Part shown: piece by piece, positions 1 through 8,766 of the stretch
Position numbering within the stretch: position 1 is the first letter of the stretch
Layout of the letters: each line of letters opens with the position of its first letter
From: Methyloversatilis sp.
GTDB taxonomy: Bacteria > Pseudomonadota > Gammaproteobacteria > Burkholderiales > Rhodocyclaceae
Assembly (NCBI RefSeq): GCF_030696805.1
Contig: NZ_JAUYRO010000036.1
Coordinates: 56,336-120,335 of the forward strand
DNA: 64,000 nt
Reading direction: 5' to 3'
The notes under the pieces: model-generated
Database searches by the model: none
What the model saw: only the letters and a program-made list of their open reading frames with translations
Told to the model about the DNA's origin: nothing
Position numbers and translations under genes: made by a program

Positions 1-2
1 AC

Positions 3-530
3 GCGGTGTACAACCTCACCGCGATCCGCGAAGAGTCGCGCATGCTGACGCATCACCTGCTCGATGCGCTGTCGATTGCCCGCTTCATTCCGGACGGTTC
101 GACGCTGATCGACATCGGTTCCGGTGGCGGCGTGCCGGGCATTCCGCTGGCCATCGCGCGGCCCGACCTCGATGTGCTGTCAGTCGAGCCGAATTCGAAG
201 AAGGCGTCGTTCCAGCAGCAGGTACGCATCGACCTCGGCCTGGAGAACTTCGACGTGCAGATTGCGCGCGCCGAAGCGGTCGAGCTGTCGCAGAGCCGTG
301 ACTTCATCGTGTCGCGCGCCTTTGGCGATCTGGCCGATTTCATCAAGGTGGCCGGACATCTGCTGAAGCCCGACGGCCAGATGCTGGCGATGAAGGGCGT
401 TTACCCGGATGAGGAAGTGCGCGCCATTCCCGCCGGCTGGGCCTTGCGCCGGGCCGAGGAACTGCAGGTGCCGGGCGTCGAGGGCGCGCGTCATCTGCTG
501 TGGCTTGCCCGCGTGCCCGCTGCAGGCTGA
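3..530 (+). CDS. rsmG: 16S rRNA (guanine-N7) methyltransferase RsmG, 5'-truncated by the window
   Basis: SAM-dependent methyltransferase that makes m7G527 in 16S rRNA. The reading frame enters from the left edge; the YNLT motif followed by HHLLDAL matches the segment about 35 residues into complete RsmG, so roughly 30-35 N-terminal residues are missing. The SAM-binding loop DIGSGGGVPGIPLAI and the SRAF motif are visible, and the C-terminus (GARHLLWL) is intact. parA begins 7 bases after the stop, the conserved rsmG-parA-parB arrangement often found near the chromosomal origin. The GTG at position 6 is an internal valine, not a start. Confidence 0.95.
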   Translation, partial: AVYNLTAIREESRMLTHHLLDALSIARFIPDGSTLIDIGSGGGVPGIPLAIARPDLDVLSVEPNSKKASFQQQVRIDLGLENFDVQIARAEAVELSQSRDFIVSRAFGDLADFIKVAGHLLKPDGQMLAMKGVYPDEEVRAIPAGWALRRAEELQVPGVEGARHLLWLARVPAAG

Positions 531-537
531 CCGGCCG

Positions 538-1308
538 ATGCCGCGCATTTTTGCGATCGCCAACCAGAAAGGCGGGGTCGGCAAGACGACGACCAGCGTC
601 AACCTCGCCGCCGCGCTGGGTCAAGCTGGCCAGCGCACGCTGCTGGTCGACCTCGATCCCCAGGGCAACGCCACGATGGGTGCCGGCGTCGACAAGCGCG
701 CGCTCAAGTCCAGCGTCTACCCGGTGCTGCTTGGCCTTGCCTCGCTCGCCGAAGCGCGCGTCGCCAGCCCGCATGCCGGTCTGGACGTGCTGCCGGCCAA
801 CCGCGATCTGGCGGGTGCAGAAGTCGAGCTGGTCCAGATTGAAAATCGGGAAAACCGATTGAAGAATGCCATTTCGGAGTGCGCAGACGATTACGACTTC
901 GTGCTGATCGATTGCCCGCCCAGCCTGAGCCTGCTGACGCTGAATGGTCTGTGCGCGGCGCACGGCGTCATCATTCCGATGCAGTGCGAGTACTACGCGC
1001 TCGAAGGCCTGTCCGATCTGGTGAATACCATCAAGAAGGTGCATGCCAACCTGAACCGCGACCTGAAGGTGATCGGCCTGCTGCGCGTCATGTTCGACCC
1101 GCGCAGCACGCTGTCGCAACAGGTATCAGCCCAGCTCGAATCGCACTTCGGCGACAAGGTGTTCAAAACGGTCGTCCCGCGCAACGTCCGCCTGGCCGAG
1201 GCGCCCAGCTACGGCGTGCCGGGGGTGTTGTTCGACAAGAGCGCCAAGGGGGCACAGGCCTACACCGCGTTCGCGCAGGAAATGATCGAGCGGGTGAAAA
1301 CCCTCTAG
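538..1308 (+). CDS. parA: Chromosome-partitioning ATPase ParA (Soj)
   Basis: 256-residue ParA/MinD-family ATPase that works with ParB in chromosome segregation. The deviant Walker A motif KGGVGKTT lies at residues 11-18, followed by DLDPQGNA and the Walker B region VLIDCPPSLS. The start is the ATG 7 bases after the rsmG stop; the open frame extends further upstream but only as overlap with rsmG in another frame. parB follows after 35 bases. Length and order match the chromosomal family rather than the longer plasmid ParA type. Confidence 0.96.
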   Translation: MPRIFAIANQKGGVGKTTTSVNLAAALGQAGQRTLLVDLDPQGNATMGAGVDKRALKSSVYPVLLGLASLAEARVASPHAGLDVLPANRDLAGAEVELVQIENRENRLKNAISECADDYDFVLIDCPPSLSLLTLNGLCAAHGVIIPMQCEYYALEGLSDLVNTIKKVHANLNRDLKVIGLLRVMFDPRSTLSQQVSAQLESHFGDKVFKTVVPRNVRLAEAPSYGVPGVLFDKSAKGAQAYTAFAQEMIERVKTL

Positions 1309-1343
1309 CGGCGTACATCCGCCATAAAAGAAGAAGGCAAACA

Positions 1344-2201
1344 ATGACCCCACCCAAACAGAAAGGTCTCGGCCGCGGGCTGGACGCACTGCTGGCCGGC
1401 AATTCCGGCGAGTCGGGCAACGCCGGCGAGCTGCGAACATTGGCAGTCGGCGCCCTGCAGCCGGGCAAGTACCAGCCACGCACGCGAATGGATCCCGGCT
1501 CGCTCGAAGAGCTGGCCGAGTCGATCCGCGCGCAGGGCATCATGCAGCCCATCCTGGTGCGCGAGGTCGCGCGCGAGCGCTTCGAAATCATCGCCGGCGA
1601 ACGCCGCTGGCGTGCCGCACAGCTGGCCGGGCTGACCGAAGTGCCGGCGCTGGTGCGCGAGATCGCCGACGAAGCCGCGCTGGCGATGAGCCTGATCGAG
1701 AACATCCAGCGCGAGAACCTGAATCCGCTCGAGGAGGCGGCCGGCGTGCAGCGGCTGATCGACGAATTCGGCATGACGCATGAGCAGGCGGCCACAGCAA
1801 TCGGCCGCTCGCGATCGGCCACCACCAATCTGCTGCGACTGCTGCAGCTGGCCGAGCCGGTACAGGAACAGCTGATCACCGGCGACCTCGACATGGGCCA
1901 TGCGCGCGCGCTCTTGACGCTGCCGCGCGCCGACCAGATTGCGCTGGCCAATCGCGTCGTGGCGCAGGGCCTGACCGTGCGCGACACCGAAAAGCTGGTG
2001 GCGCAGGGCGGTGTGGCCGAACAGGGCGGCAAGCGCGCGGCCAGCGTGCCGCGCGATCTGGCGCGGCTGGAAGAGGAACTGTCCGACCTGCTGGGCGCCG
2101 TGGTCAGTGTGCAGGCCAACGCGCGTGGTGCCGGCAAGGTGGCCATCCGCTTCAACGACCTCGACCAGCTCGACGGCCTGATCGCGCGCCTGCGCGGCTG
2201 A
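1344..2201 (+). CDS. parB: Chromosome-partitioning protein ParB (Spo0J)
   Basis: 285-residue centromere-binding protein, a CTP-dependent clamp in characterised family members. The N-terminus has the typical KGLGRGLDALL peptide. The ParB nuclease-like domain carries QPRTRMDPGSLEELAESI and GERRWRAAQLAG, followed by ENIQRENLNPLEEA and a helix-turn-helix (GMTHEQAATAIGRSRSATTNLLRLL). The ATG at 1344 is preceded by an A/G-rich stretch with an AGAAGG ribosome site. No parS-like 16-mer was noticed nearby by eye. Confidence 0.96.
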   Translation: MTPPKQKGLGRGLDALLAGNSGESGNAGELRTLAVGALQPGKYQPRTRMDPGSLEELAESIRAQGIMQPILVREVARERFEIIAGERRWRAAQLAGLTEVPALVREIADEAALAMSLIENIQRENLNPLEEAAGVQRLIDEFGMTHEQAATAIGRSRSATTNLLRLLQLAEPVQEQLITGDLDMGHARALLTLPRADQIALANRVVAQGLTVRDTEKLVAQGGVAEQGGKRAASVPRDLARLEEELSDLLGAVVSVQANARGAGKVAIRFNDLDQLDGLIARLRG

Positions 2202-2240
2202 GCGCGGTCTACCCGGCGTTCTGCCGCCGCCCGCACGCCC

Positions 2241-3113
2241 ATGCGTTCAGCCATCGAGTTCATGCTGCTGGGTCTCGTCTGGGGGGCGTCGTTCGCGCTG
2301 TACCGCGTGGCGATACCGGAATTCGGCCTCGCGGCGACTGTCAGCCTGCGCCTGCTGCTGGCGGCGACGGCGCTTTGCCTCGTGTTCGGTTCGCCGCTGC
2401 GCAGCGTCGCGCCCCTCGACAGGCGGCGCACGCTCGGCTGGCTAGCGCTGATCGGCGCCGGCACCACCGCGCTGCCCTTTACGCTGTTTGCTGAAACCGT
2501 CATGCGTTCCAGCGCCGGTTTTGCCGCCGTGCTCAACGCCAGTTCGCCGCTCTTTTCCGCTCTGCTCGCGGTGTGCGTGTGGCACGAGGCGCTGTCGCGC
2601 AGCAAGGCGGTCGGCCTGATGCTGGGCTTTGCCGGCGTCGCATTGCTGGCCAGCTTGCGCGAGCTCGGTCCGTTGCGCATCGGTATCGACGCTGTGTTGC
2701 TCGGCCTTGCCGGCGCCGCCTGCTACGGGCTGGGCGTGCAGCTGGCGCGGCGCAAGCTCGGCGAGCTGAATGCATCCTCGGTCGCAACCGGGTTTTCGGT
2801 CGCTGGCGCGCTGCTGCTGCTGCCCTGGGCGCTTGCATCGCTGCCCGTTGCGCTGCCGTCGTGGCCGGCCATCGCTGCGATACTGGTACTCGGCCTGGTG
2901 TCGACCGCGCTGGGCAACGTCATGTACTTCCGGCTGCTTGGCCGCATCGGCGCGACGCCGGCGCTGAGCGTCACTTTCGTGATTCCGCCCTTCGCCATGC
3001 TGTGGGGTCATCTGCTGTTCGAAGAGGTGCCGACACCCGCCATGCTTGCCAGCACTGCGGTCATTCTGGTCGGCACCGCGCTGACCCTGGGATGGCGGCG
3101 AACGTCCGGGTAA
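2241..3113 (+). CDS. EamA/DMT-family inner-membrane transporter
   Basis: 290-residue drug/metabolite transporter-superfamily protein with about ten hydrophobic segments in two EamA repeats (residues about 1-135 and 145-285). The substrate cannot be read from sequence; relatives export amino acids or metabolites. It follows parB by 39 bases on the same strand and may be read through from it, but this neighbour is not part of the conserved par locus. The next gene has its own spacing and Shine-Dalgarno, so the operon probably ends here. Confidence 0.85.
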   Translation: MRSAIEFMLLGLVWGASFALYRVAIPEFGLAATVSLRLLLAATALCLVFGSPLRSVAPLDRRRTLGWLALIGAGTTALPFTLFAETVMRSSAGFAAVLNASSPLFSALLAVCVWHEALSRSKAVGLMLGFAGVALLASLRELGPLRIGIDAVLLGLAGAACYGLGVQLARRKLGELNASSVATGFSVAGALLLLPWALASLPVALPSWPAIAAILVLGLVSTALGNVMYFRLLGRIGATPALSVTFVIPPFAMLWGHLLFEEVPTPAMLASTAVILVGTALTLGWRRTSG

Positions 3114-3286
3114 TATTCCCGGTCAACGGACTGCCGGGGACTGCCGTTATGCGCAAGGGCCGTTGCGCTTCGCATGACTTGTTCACCTTCTGCGGCTGGA
3201 CTAGACTTGCGACCCGCGCCGCCGAGTTGATTCCGGAGAGCCCGGCCCCGCGATAATCATTGGTTAAACTACTGTCGAGGAACGTC

Positions 3287-3616
3287 ATGAGAACGATCAT
3301 TTCCGCCGCCGTCTGTGCCATCGCGCTCGTGAGCGCGCCGGCTTTCGCCAGCAAGGATCTGGCTACCGCCAAGGGCTGTCTGGGTTGTCACGCCATCGAA
3401 AAGGCTGGCGTTCTCGGCCCGGGCTATCAGGCTGTGGCGAAGAAGTATGAAGGCCAGAAGGACGCCGAAGGCAAGCTGGCAGCTTTCATTCGCGCCGGCA
3501 CGCCGGCCGGCTCGAAGCTGATGTGGGGCGGTGCGGCGCCGATGCCGGCCAACCCTGCCCTCAGTGAAGCCGACGCCAAGAAGCTCGCTTCCTGGATTCT
3601 CGCGGGCGCCAAGTAA
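3287..3616 (+). CDS. Small periplasmic class I cytochrome c (c-551/c-552 type)
   Basis: 109-residue monoheme cytochrome c. Residues 1-21 form a cleaved Sec signal ending AFA. The heme site is CLGCH, and the distal Met ligand is probably in the segment LMWGGAAPMPANP, typical of cytochrome c8 electron shuttles. The ATG at 3287 is chosen because GAGGAA lies just upstream and it starts the signal peptide; an earlier in-frame start would add nine residues. A strong terminator follows, so it is probably monocistronic. It could donate electrons to the di-heme peroxidase at 14.5-15.5 kb or to a terminal oxidase (inference). Confidence 0.92.
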   Translation: MRTIISAAVCAIALVSAPAFASKDLATAKGCLGCHAIEKAGVLGPGYQAVAKKYEGQKDAEGKLAAFIRAGTPAGSKLMWGGAAPMPANPALSEADAKKLASWILAGAK

Positions 3617-3641
3617 GGCTGCAAAGTACGCTGCGCAACAG

Positions 3642-3670
3642 AAAGCCGGCTGGCGACAGCCGGCTTTTTT
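3642..3670 (+). terminator. Rho-independent terminator after the cytochrome c gene
   Basis: Ten-base stem AAAGCCGGCT / AGCCGGCTTT with a six-base loop, followed by a T run, 25 bases after the stop codon. Confidence 0.9.
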
Positions 3671-3780
3671 CGTTTGTTCAGCTGGAATAGGAGCCCTTAC
3701 ACCCCCTTTCATCGGGCCAAAGGGTGACGCCGACCTTGCTAAGCTCGCATCGGACATGTGTCTGTCAGGAGAATTCGAGC

Positions 3781-4713
3781 ATGAGTGAAACGGCCCCGCC
3801 GCGCGTTCGTTACGGCAAGCAGGTCACCGAATCGATCAATCAGACCCGGGTGCGCTACGTCATCCTGCTCGGCTGCGCGTTTGCCACCCCCTTCCTCTTT
3901 CCGCCGACCTGGCCGCTCGTGCTGCTCGCAGTCGCCAGCTACGCGCTGCGCATGTTCGGCGTCGAAGCCATCTACCACCGCTACTTTTCGCACCGCGCCT
4001 TCAAGTGCTCGCGCCCGGTGCAGTTCGTGCTCGCGGTGATTGCGTCGCAGTGCGGCCAGCACGGGCCACTGTGGTGGGCGTCGGTGCATCGCGTCCATCA
4101 CCAGAACGTCGAACAGCCGGATGATCCGATCTCGCCGCGCCAGCACGGGCTGATGCAGTCGCATGTCGGCTGGGTGTGGTGCGAGCGCTACAAGGACACC
4201 GATCTCGACGTGGTGCCCGACTTCGCCCGCTTTCCGGAAATCCAGTGGGTGAACAAGCACTACACGCTGCTCATGCTGTCCGGCGCATTCTTCATCTGGC
4301 TATTGGCGACGGCGGGTGCCTTCGGCCCGACCGTGACCGGCGGCGCAGCGCTGATGTGGGGCTTCTTCCTGCCGACCGCGCTCGGCGTGCAGACAGTGTC
4401 ACTGGTCAATTCGATCGGTCATTTCGGCCAACTGCCGGGCGGCTACCGCCGCTTCGATACCGACGACGATTCGGTCAACCGCCCGCTGCTGGCGCTGCTG
4501 ACGATGGGTGGCGGCTGGCACAACAATCACCACCGCTACGGCGCCAGCGCACGTGCCGGCTTCGCCTGGTACGAAATCGACCTGACGTACTACCTCCTCA
4601 AGCTGCTGGCCGCGCTGGGTATCATCCGCGACCTGCGCGACCAGCTTCCGGATGATGTGCGCGAAGAAGGCGGACTGGCGCCGGCTGCCTCGAAGGTCGG
4701 TGACCTCCGCTGA
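3781..4713 (+). CDS. Membrane acyl-CoA/fatty-acid desaturase (delta-9 type)
   Basis: 310-residue integral-membrane di-iron desaturase introducing a double bond into acyl chains. All three histidine boxes are present: HRYFSH, HRVHH and HNNHH, separated by hydrophobic segments as in stearoyl-CoA desaturase/OLE1-like bacterial enzymes. The ATG at 3781 follows AGGAGA by a normal spacing; earlier in-frame starts lack a ribosome site. Flanked by a terminator upstream and about 145 bases of non-coding sequence downstream, so probably a single-gene unit for membrane fluidity. Confidence 0.92.
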   Translation: MSETAPPRVRYGKQVTESINQTRVRYVILLGCAFATPFLFPPTWPLVLLAVASYALRMFGVEAIYHRYFSHRAFKCSRPVQFVLAVIASQCGQHGPLWWASVHRVHHQNVEQPDDPISPRQHGLMQSHVGWVWCERYKDTDLDVVPDFARFPEIQWVNKHYTLLMLSGAFFIWLLATAGAFGPTVTGGAALMWGFFLPTALGVQTVSLVNSIGHFGQLPGGYRRFDTDDDSVNRPLLALLTMGGGWHNNHHRYGASARAGFAWYEIDLTYYLLKLLAALGIIRDLRDQLPDDVREEGGLAPAASKVGDLR

Positions 4714-4857
4714 TGGCGTGTCGCACTTTTTTACAGAGCGGATGGCAGTGCTGCAACGCATGACCGGAGTGCCTTGTTCCCGTACATCATTTTTATGACG
4801 TGACTGTGATGGAACGATAGTTGCTGAACGCCAGCATCGCGTTCAAGGAGCTCCACC

Positions 4858-6111
4858 ATAGTTTTTCGTCGTCTTGCCCTGCCCCTGCTGCTCGCCTCAT
4901 TCGTCGGTTCGGCGCAGGCCATTCCGCTGCTTGATTTCGGCGTCGGCGAAGAAGGCTTCGGCACCGAGTTCCTGCCCGCGAATGACGACGGCTCGACCAA
5001 CCTGCTGGACCTGCCGTTCGACATCAACTTCTTCGGCAGCACGTACAGCAGCTTTTTCGCCAACAACAACGGCAACATCACCTTCGAGTCTGCACTCGGC
5101 ACCTTCACGCCGGATCCCTTCCCCGTCGCCAGTCAGCCAATGATTGCGCCGTACTGGGCTGACGTCGACACGCGTGTGGCGGGCAATCTGTGGATCCACT
5201 CGCCGAATGCCGACACCCTCGCGGTGACCTGGTCGGCCGTCGGCTACTTCGGTGACCAGATTCCCGGTGGCGGTGAAGAAGGCGGCGAAGGCAGCGGTGA
5301 AACGCTGCTCGCCGCGGCCGTCGGTCCGAAGACGAACAGCTTCCAGCTGGTGCTGCGCAATCGGGCCGACACGGGCACTGGCAACTTCGATGTGGATTTC
5401 CGCTACGCGCGCCTCGAATGGACCACCGGAGACGCCAGTGAAGGCACGGCTGGCCTGGGTGGAATCCCTGCACAGGCCGGCTATGACGCCGGTGATGGCG
5501 TCAATTTCCTGACGCTGCCCGGATCGCGCTCCGATGACGTGCTCGATCTGCAGCACAGCAGCAATGTGTCGTCCGAGACTCCGGGTCTGTGGACGTTCGC
5601 AATCCGCAACGGCGCACCGCCCGGATCGTCGCCGTCGAACCCGCTGCTGCCGGTGGCCACCGACGAAGGCTGGTCGTTTACCTTCAACGTACGGCCGGGC
5701 GAAATCTTCTTCATCGATCCCGACATCGCCATCGGCTACGACTACTTCCTCGAAAGCGGCCCGCTGTTCGCCAGCGTGCTGCTGCCGGAACTGGGCGACG
5801 ACGCCTACGAAGTCTGGCTGTGGAACGGCGCCGAGTGGGTGTTCGCCGACAATGTGCTGGCCGGCGAGGAGTATCTGCTGAGCGAGGGCGTCGACCGCTT
5901 CCGCGTGCTCGGCATCGAAGAAAGCCTGGCACTCGATCCGCTGAACCCGACCGCCTTCGTGACCGGACTGACCTTCGCCGGAGCCGGTGCGGTCCAGCTG
6001 TCGCAGAACCCGATCGTGCTGTCGTTGCCGGTGCCCGAGCCGGAAACGTATGCGATGTTCCTCGCCGGTCTGGGCCTGATCGCGGCGGCGCGCCGCCGCG
6101 TGCGCAGCTGA
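4858..6111 (+). CDS. Nidogen-domain PEP-CTERM surface protein with apparent ATA start
   Basis: 417-residue exported protein. The frame beginning at 4858 encodes a signal peptide (RRLALPLLLASFVGSAQA), a nidogen-like (NIDO) domain with FFGSTYSSFFANNNGNITF and PYWADVDTR, a long Asp/Gly-rich middle and a C-terminal sorting tail VPEPETYAMFLAGLGLIAAARRR, the target of an exosortase. No ATG, GTG or TTG occurs in frame between the upstream stop (4825) and 5140, which lies inside the NIDO domain. An AAGGAG site at 4845-4850 is seven bases before ATA at 4858, so ATA is the likely start unless there is a base error. Function inferred: extracellular/biofilm matrix. Confidence 0.8.
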   Translation: MVFRRLALPLLLASFVGSAQAIPLLDFGVGEEGFGTEFLPANDDGSTNLLDLPFDINFFGSTYSSFFANNNGNITFESALGTFTPDPFPVASQPMIAPYWADVDTRVAGNLWIHSPNADTLAVTWSAVGYFGDQIPGGGEEGGEGSGETLLAAAVGPKTNSFQLVLRNRADTGTGNFDVDFRYARLEWTTGDASEGTAGLGGIPAQAGYDAGDGVNFLTLPGSRSDDVLDLQHSSNVSSETPGLWTFAIRNGAPPGSSPSNPLLPVATDEGWSFTFNVRPGEIFFIDPDIAIGYDYFLESGPLFASVLLPELGDDAYEVWLWNGAEWVFADNVLAGEEYLLSEGVDRFRVLGIEESLALDPLNPTAFVTGLTFAGAGAVQLSQNPIVLSLPVPEPETYAMFLAGLGLIAAARRRVRS

Positions 6112-6135
6112 CGGAGACGCGGTTCCGGGGTGCCG

Positions 6136-6179
6136 AAAAGCCGGCGTGCGAGCCGACGTAATCGCACGCCGGCTTTTTT
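6136..6179 (+). terminator. Rho-independent terminator after the PEP-CTERM gene
   Basis: Sixteen-base inverted repeat (AAAAGCCGGCGTGCGA and its complement) with a short loop, ending in a T run; it separates the PEP-CTERM gene from the liv operon. Confidence 0.9.
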
Positions 6180-6286
6180 GTCGCCCGTCCCTCCGGCGCA
6201 ATCGCGCGCAAACAAAATTGACGCTGCCCGCAGCCGCCCGCAAAATCCGGCGCTGACCTTCTTTCCAGCCTTGCGGAGACTTTTCC

Positions 6287-7498
6287 ATGACCCAGCCCTT
6301 CCCGTCGCGTCCCCTGCCTGCGCTTCTCATTCTGTCGGCCTGCCTGCTCGCGGCGTGCGGCGAACAGACCGATACGGCGCCGTCGGCGGCACCCGTGGCC
6401 GGAGCACCGTCGATGGAAGCGCCGCTCGTCGTGCGGCTGGGTCATGTGGCGCCGCTGACCGGGCCGCAGGCGCATCTGGGCAAGGACAACGAGAACGGGG
6501 CCCGGCTGGCGATCGACGACCTGAATGCCGAAGGCTTCAAGATCGGTGACAAGCTGGCGCGTTTCGAACTGCTCGGCGAAGACGATCAGGCCGACCCGCG
6601 CCAGGGCACGACCGTGGCGCAGAAGCTCGCCGATTCGCGCGTCAATGCGGTCATCGGTCACCTGAACAGCGGCACCACCATTCCCGCATCACGTATCTAT
6701 CACGACGCCGGCATCGTGCAGGTGTCGCCGTCAGCGACCAACCCGCAGTACACCCGGCAGGGTTACGCCGGCGCCTTCCGCGTGTTCGCCGATGACGTGC
6801 AGCAGGGCGGCGCACTCGGTACCTTCGCGATGAAGAACCTGAATGCGCGGCGCATCGCAATCATCGATGACCGCACCGCCTACGGCCAGGGCCTGGCCGA
6901 CGAATTCGAGAAGGCCGCCAGGGCAGCCGGCGCAGAAATCGTCACCCGCGAGTACACGACCGACAAGGCGACCGACTTCGCTTCCATCCTGACCAAGGTG
7001 AAATCGACTTCGGCCGACCTGCTGTTCTACGGCGGCATGGACACCCAGGCGGGGCCGATGGCGCGCCAGCTGAAGACGCTCAATCTGGGCATCCCGATGC
7101 TGTTCGGCGACGGCGGCTGCACGGTCGAATTCCACAAGCTGGCCGGCGAGGGCGCTGAAGGTCACTACTGCTCGCTGCCCGGTGTGCCGCTGGACAAGAT
7201 GGCCGGCGGCACCGCCTTCCGCGAGCGCTACAAGGCGAAGTTCAACACCAACATCCAGCTCTACGCGCCGTATGCGTACGACGCGGTGCGCGTGGTGGCC
7301 GAGGCGATGAAGAAAGCCGGCTCGACCGACCGCATGAAATTCCTGCCCGAGCTCGAACAGATCAACTACCCGGGCCTGACCGCGCAGATCACCTTCGACG
7401 AAAAGGGCGACATCAAGAACGGCGCAGTGACGTTGTACCAGGCAAAGTCCGGTGCGTGGTCTCCGCTGGAGACAGTGGGCGGCGACGCGACGCCGTAA
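6287..7498 (+). CDS. livK: Branched-chain amino-acid ABC transporter, substrate-binding lipoprotein
   Basis: 403-residue periplasmic-binding protein of the LivJ/LivK (Peripla_BP_6) family. The N-terminus is a lipoprotein signal ending in lipobox LAAC, so it is tethered after cleavage. The mature part has the family start VVRLGHVAPLTGPQAHLGKDNENGARL and IAIIDDRTAYGQGLADEF. First gene of livKHMGF; the ATG at 6287 follows a GCGGAGA ribosome site. Substrate is probably a branched-chain amino acid, but family members also take up amides, urea and aromatic acids. Confidence 0.92.
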   Translation: MTQPFPSRPLPALLILSACLLAACGEQTDTAPSAAPVAGAPSMEAPLVVRLGHVAPLTGPQAHLGKDNENGARLAIDDLNAEGFKIGDKLARFELLGEDDQADPRQGTTVAQKLADSRVNAVIGHLNSGTTIPASRIYHDAGIVQVSPSATNPQYTRQGYAGAFRVFADDVQQGGALGTFAMKNLNARRIAIIDDRTAYGQGLADEFEKAARAAGAEIVTREYTTDKATDFASILTKVKSTSADLLFYGGMDTQAGPMARQLKTLNLGIPMLFGDGGCTVEFHKLAGEGAEGHYCSLPGVPLDKMAGGTAFRERYKAKFNTNIQLYAPYAYDAVRVVAEAMKKAGSTDRMKFLPELEQINYPGLTAQITFDEKGDIKNGAVTLYQAKSGAWSPLETVGGDATP

Positions 7499-7505
7499 GC
7501 GCCGC

Positions 7506-8429
7506 GTGGACATTTTCATCCAGCAGATCATCAATGGTCTGGTGCTCGGCAGCATCTACGCGCTGGTGGCACTGGGCTACACGATGGTCTATGGCATTCT
7601 CGGGCTGATCAACTTCGCGCACGGCGAGGTGGTGATGATCGGCGCACTGACCGCGCTGACCGCCATCGGCCTGCTCGTACCGTCCGGCCTGCCCGGTCCG
7701 CTGGTGGTGCTCGGCGGCCTGCTGATCGCCATTCCGGTCTGCATGGCGGTCGGCTTTTCGATCGAGCGCATCGCCTACCGGCCGCTGCGCAACGCGCCGC
7801 GGCTGGCGCCGCTGATCACCGCCATCGGCGTGTCCATCGTGCTGCAGCAGCTCGCGATGATCGGCTGGGGCCGCAATTACCACACCTTCCCGGCCATCCT
7901 GCCGACCACGCCGCATCAGGTGCTTGGCGCAGCGATCACGGATCTGCAGATCCTCATCGTCGTCACCGCTGCAGTGCTGATGTCGGCGCTGCTTTGGCTC
8001 ATCACGCGCACCCGGCTCGGCCGCGCAATGCGCGCGACGGCCGAAAACCCGGCGGTGGCGCGGCTGATGGGCGTCAACGTCGACCGCGTCATCGCCTACA
8101 CCTTCGTGCTCGGCTCGGCGCTGGCGGCGGTGGCCGGTGTCATGGTCGCGGCCAACTATTCGATCGCGCACTACGCCATGGGCTTCATGCTCGGCCTGAA
8201 AGCGTTCACCGCCGCCGTGCTGGGCGGCATCGGCAATGTCGGCGGTGCCATGCTGGGCGGCCTCTTGCTGGGCGTCATCGAAAGTCTGGGCGCCGGCTAC
8301 ATCGGCGACCTGACCGGCGGTTTCCTCGGCAGCCACTATCAGGACGTGTTCGCCTTCTTCGTGCTCATCCTGGTGCTGGTGTTCCGCCCGTCCGGCCTGA
8401 TGGGCGAGAAGGTGGCGGAGCGGGCATGA
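7506..8429 (+). CDS. livH: Branched-chain amino-acid ABC transporter permease LivH
   Basis: 307-residue inner-membrane permease. The family N-terminus FIQQIINGLVLGSIYALVALGYTMVYGILGLINFAHGE begins directly at GTG 7506; the open frame upstream overlaps livK and is not homologous. It ends with the LVFRPSGLMGE(K) signature. The stop codon overlaps an ATG (8426) that opens a six-codon frame, the likely former start of livM before a toxin-antitoxin cassette was inserted. Confidence 0.93.
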   Translation: MDIFIQQIINGLVLGSIYALVALGYTMVYGILGLINFAHGEVVMIGALTALTAIGLLVPSGLPGPLVVLGGLLIAIPVCMAVGFSIERIAYRPLRNAPRLAPLITAIGVSIVLQQLAMIGWGRNYHTFPAILPTTPHQVLGAAITDLQILIVVTAAVLMSALLWLITRTRLGRAMRATAENPAVARLMGVNVDRVIAYTFVLGSALAAVAGVMVAANYSIAHYAMGFMLGLKAFTAAVLGGIGNVGGAMLGGLLLGVIESLGAGYIGDLTGGFLGSHYQDVFAFFVLILVLVFRPSGLMGEKVAERA

Positions 8430-8444
8430 GCGCAGGGCGTCATT

Positions 8445-8466
8445 AGCACATAACCTGTGCTACACT
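8445..8466 (+). promoter_or_regulatory. Likely promoter-operator of the VapBC pair
   Basis: A perfect inverted repeat AGCACA-taacc-TGTGCT (8445-8461) overlaps an extended -10 element TGC-TACACT (8458-8466). A palindrome over the -10 is the usual layout for autorepression by an antitoxin or toxin-antitoxin complex. No convincing -35 was seen, which suits an extended -10 promoter. Confidence 0.65.
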
Positions 8467-8499
8467 GGTCCCGTGTGATATTTCAATGTCGAGGGCGAC

Positions 8500-8766
8500 A
8501 TGGCCAATCTAACGTTGGTGATTGACGACGAGTTGCTGCAGAAGGCGCGAATCCGCGCAGCGAGCGAAGGGACCTCGGTCAATGCGGTCGTGCGCGAGCA
8601 GATTGCCCGTTACGCCAGCGGCCGTGAGGCGCGCCTGCGCGCGTTGGCCGAACTCGACGCACTGGTCGACCGCCTCCAGCCCTCCAGCGGAGGCGGCCGG
8701 ACCTTCGATCGCAATGACATCTACGAAGAGCGGATGCCCCGCCACGGCCCGGCGCGCGAGCAGTGA
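8500..8766 (+). CDS. VapB-type ribbon-helix-helix antitoxin
   Basis: 88-residue protein. The N-terminus NLTLVIDDELLQKARIRAASEGTSVNAVVREQIARYA has the beta-strand plus two-helix pattern of a ribbon-helix-helix DNA-binding antitoxin; the acidic/polar C-terminus (about 50-88) would wrap the toxin. The stop overlaps the toxin start (GTGA at 8763-8766), giving translational coupling. The pair sits between livH and livM, which is not part of the usual liv operon. The family call rests on fold pattern and partner. Confidence 0.82.
   Translation: MANLTLVIDDELLQKARIRAASEGTSVNAVVREQIARYASGREARLRALAELDALVDRLQPSSGGGRTFDRNDIYEERMPRHGPAREQ

Noticed and set aside
1163..2680. A 505-codon minus-strand open frame
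   Set aside because: Ser/Arg-rich shadow of parB and the EamA gene.
1..3300. parS site near parAB
   Set aside because: No 16-base palindrome resembling TGTTTCACGTGAAACA was found by eye; parS may lie outside the window.
4897..6330. A 477-codon minus-strand open frame
   Set aside because: Antisense to the PEP-CTERM gene, low-complexity and without a ribosome site.
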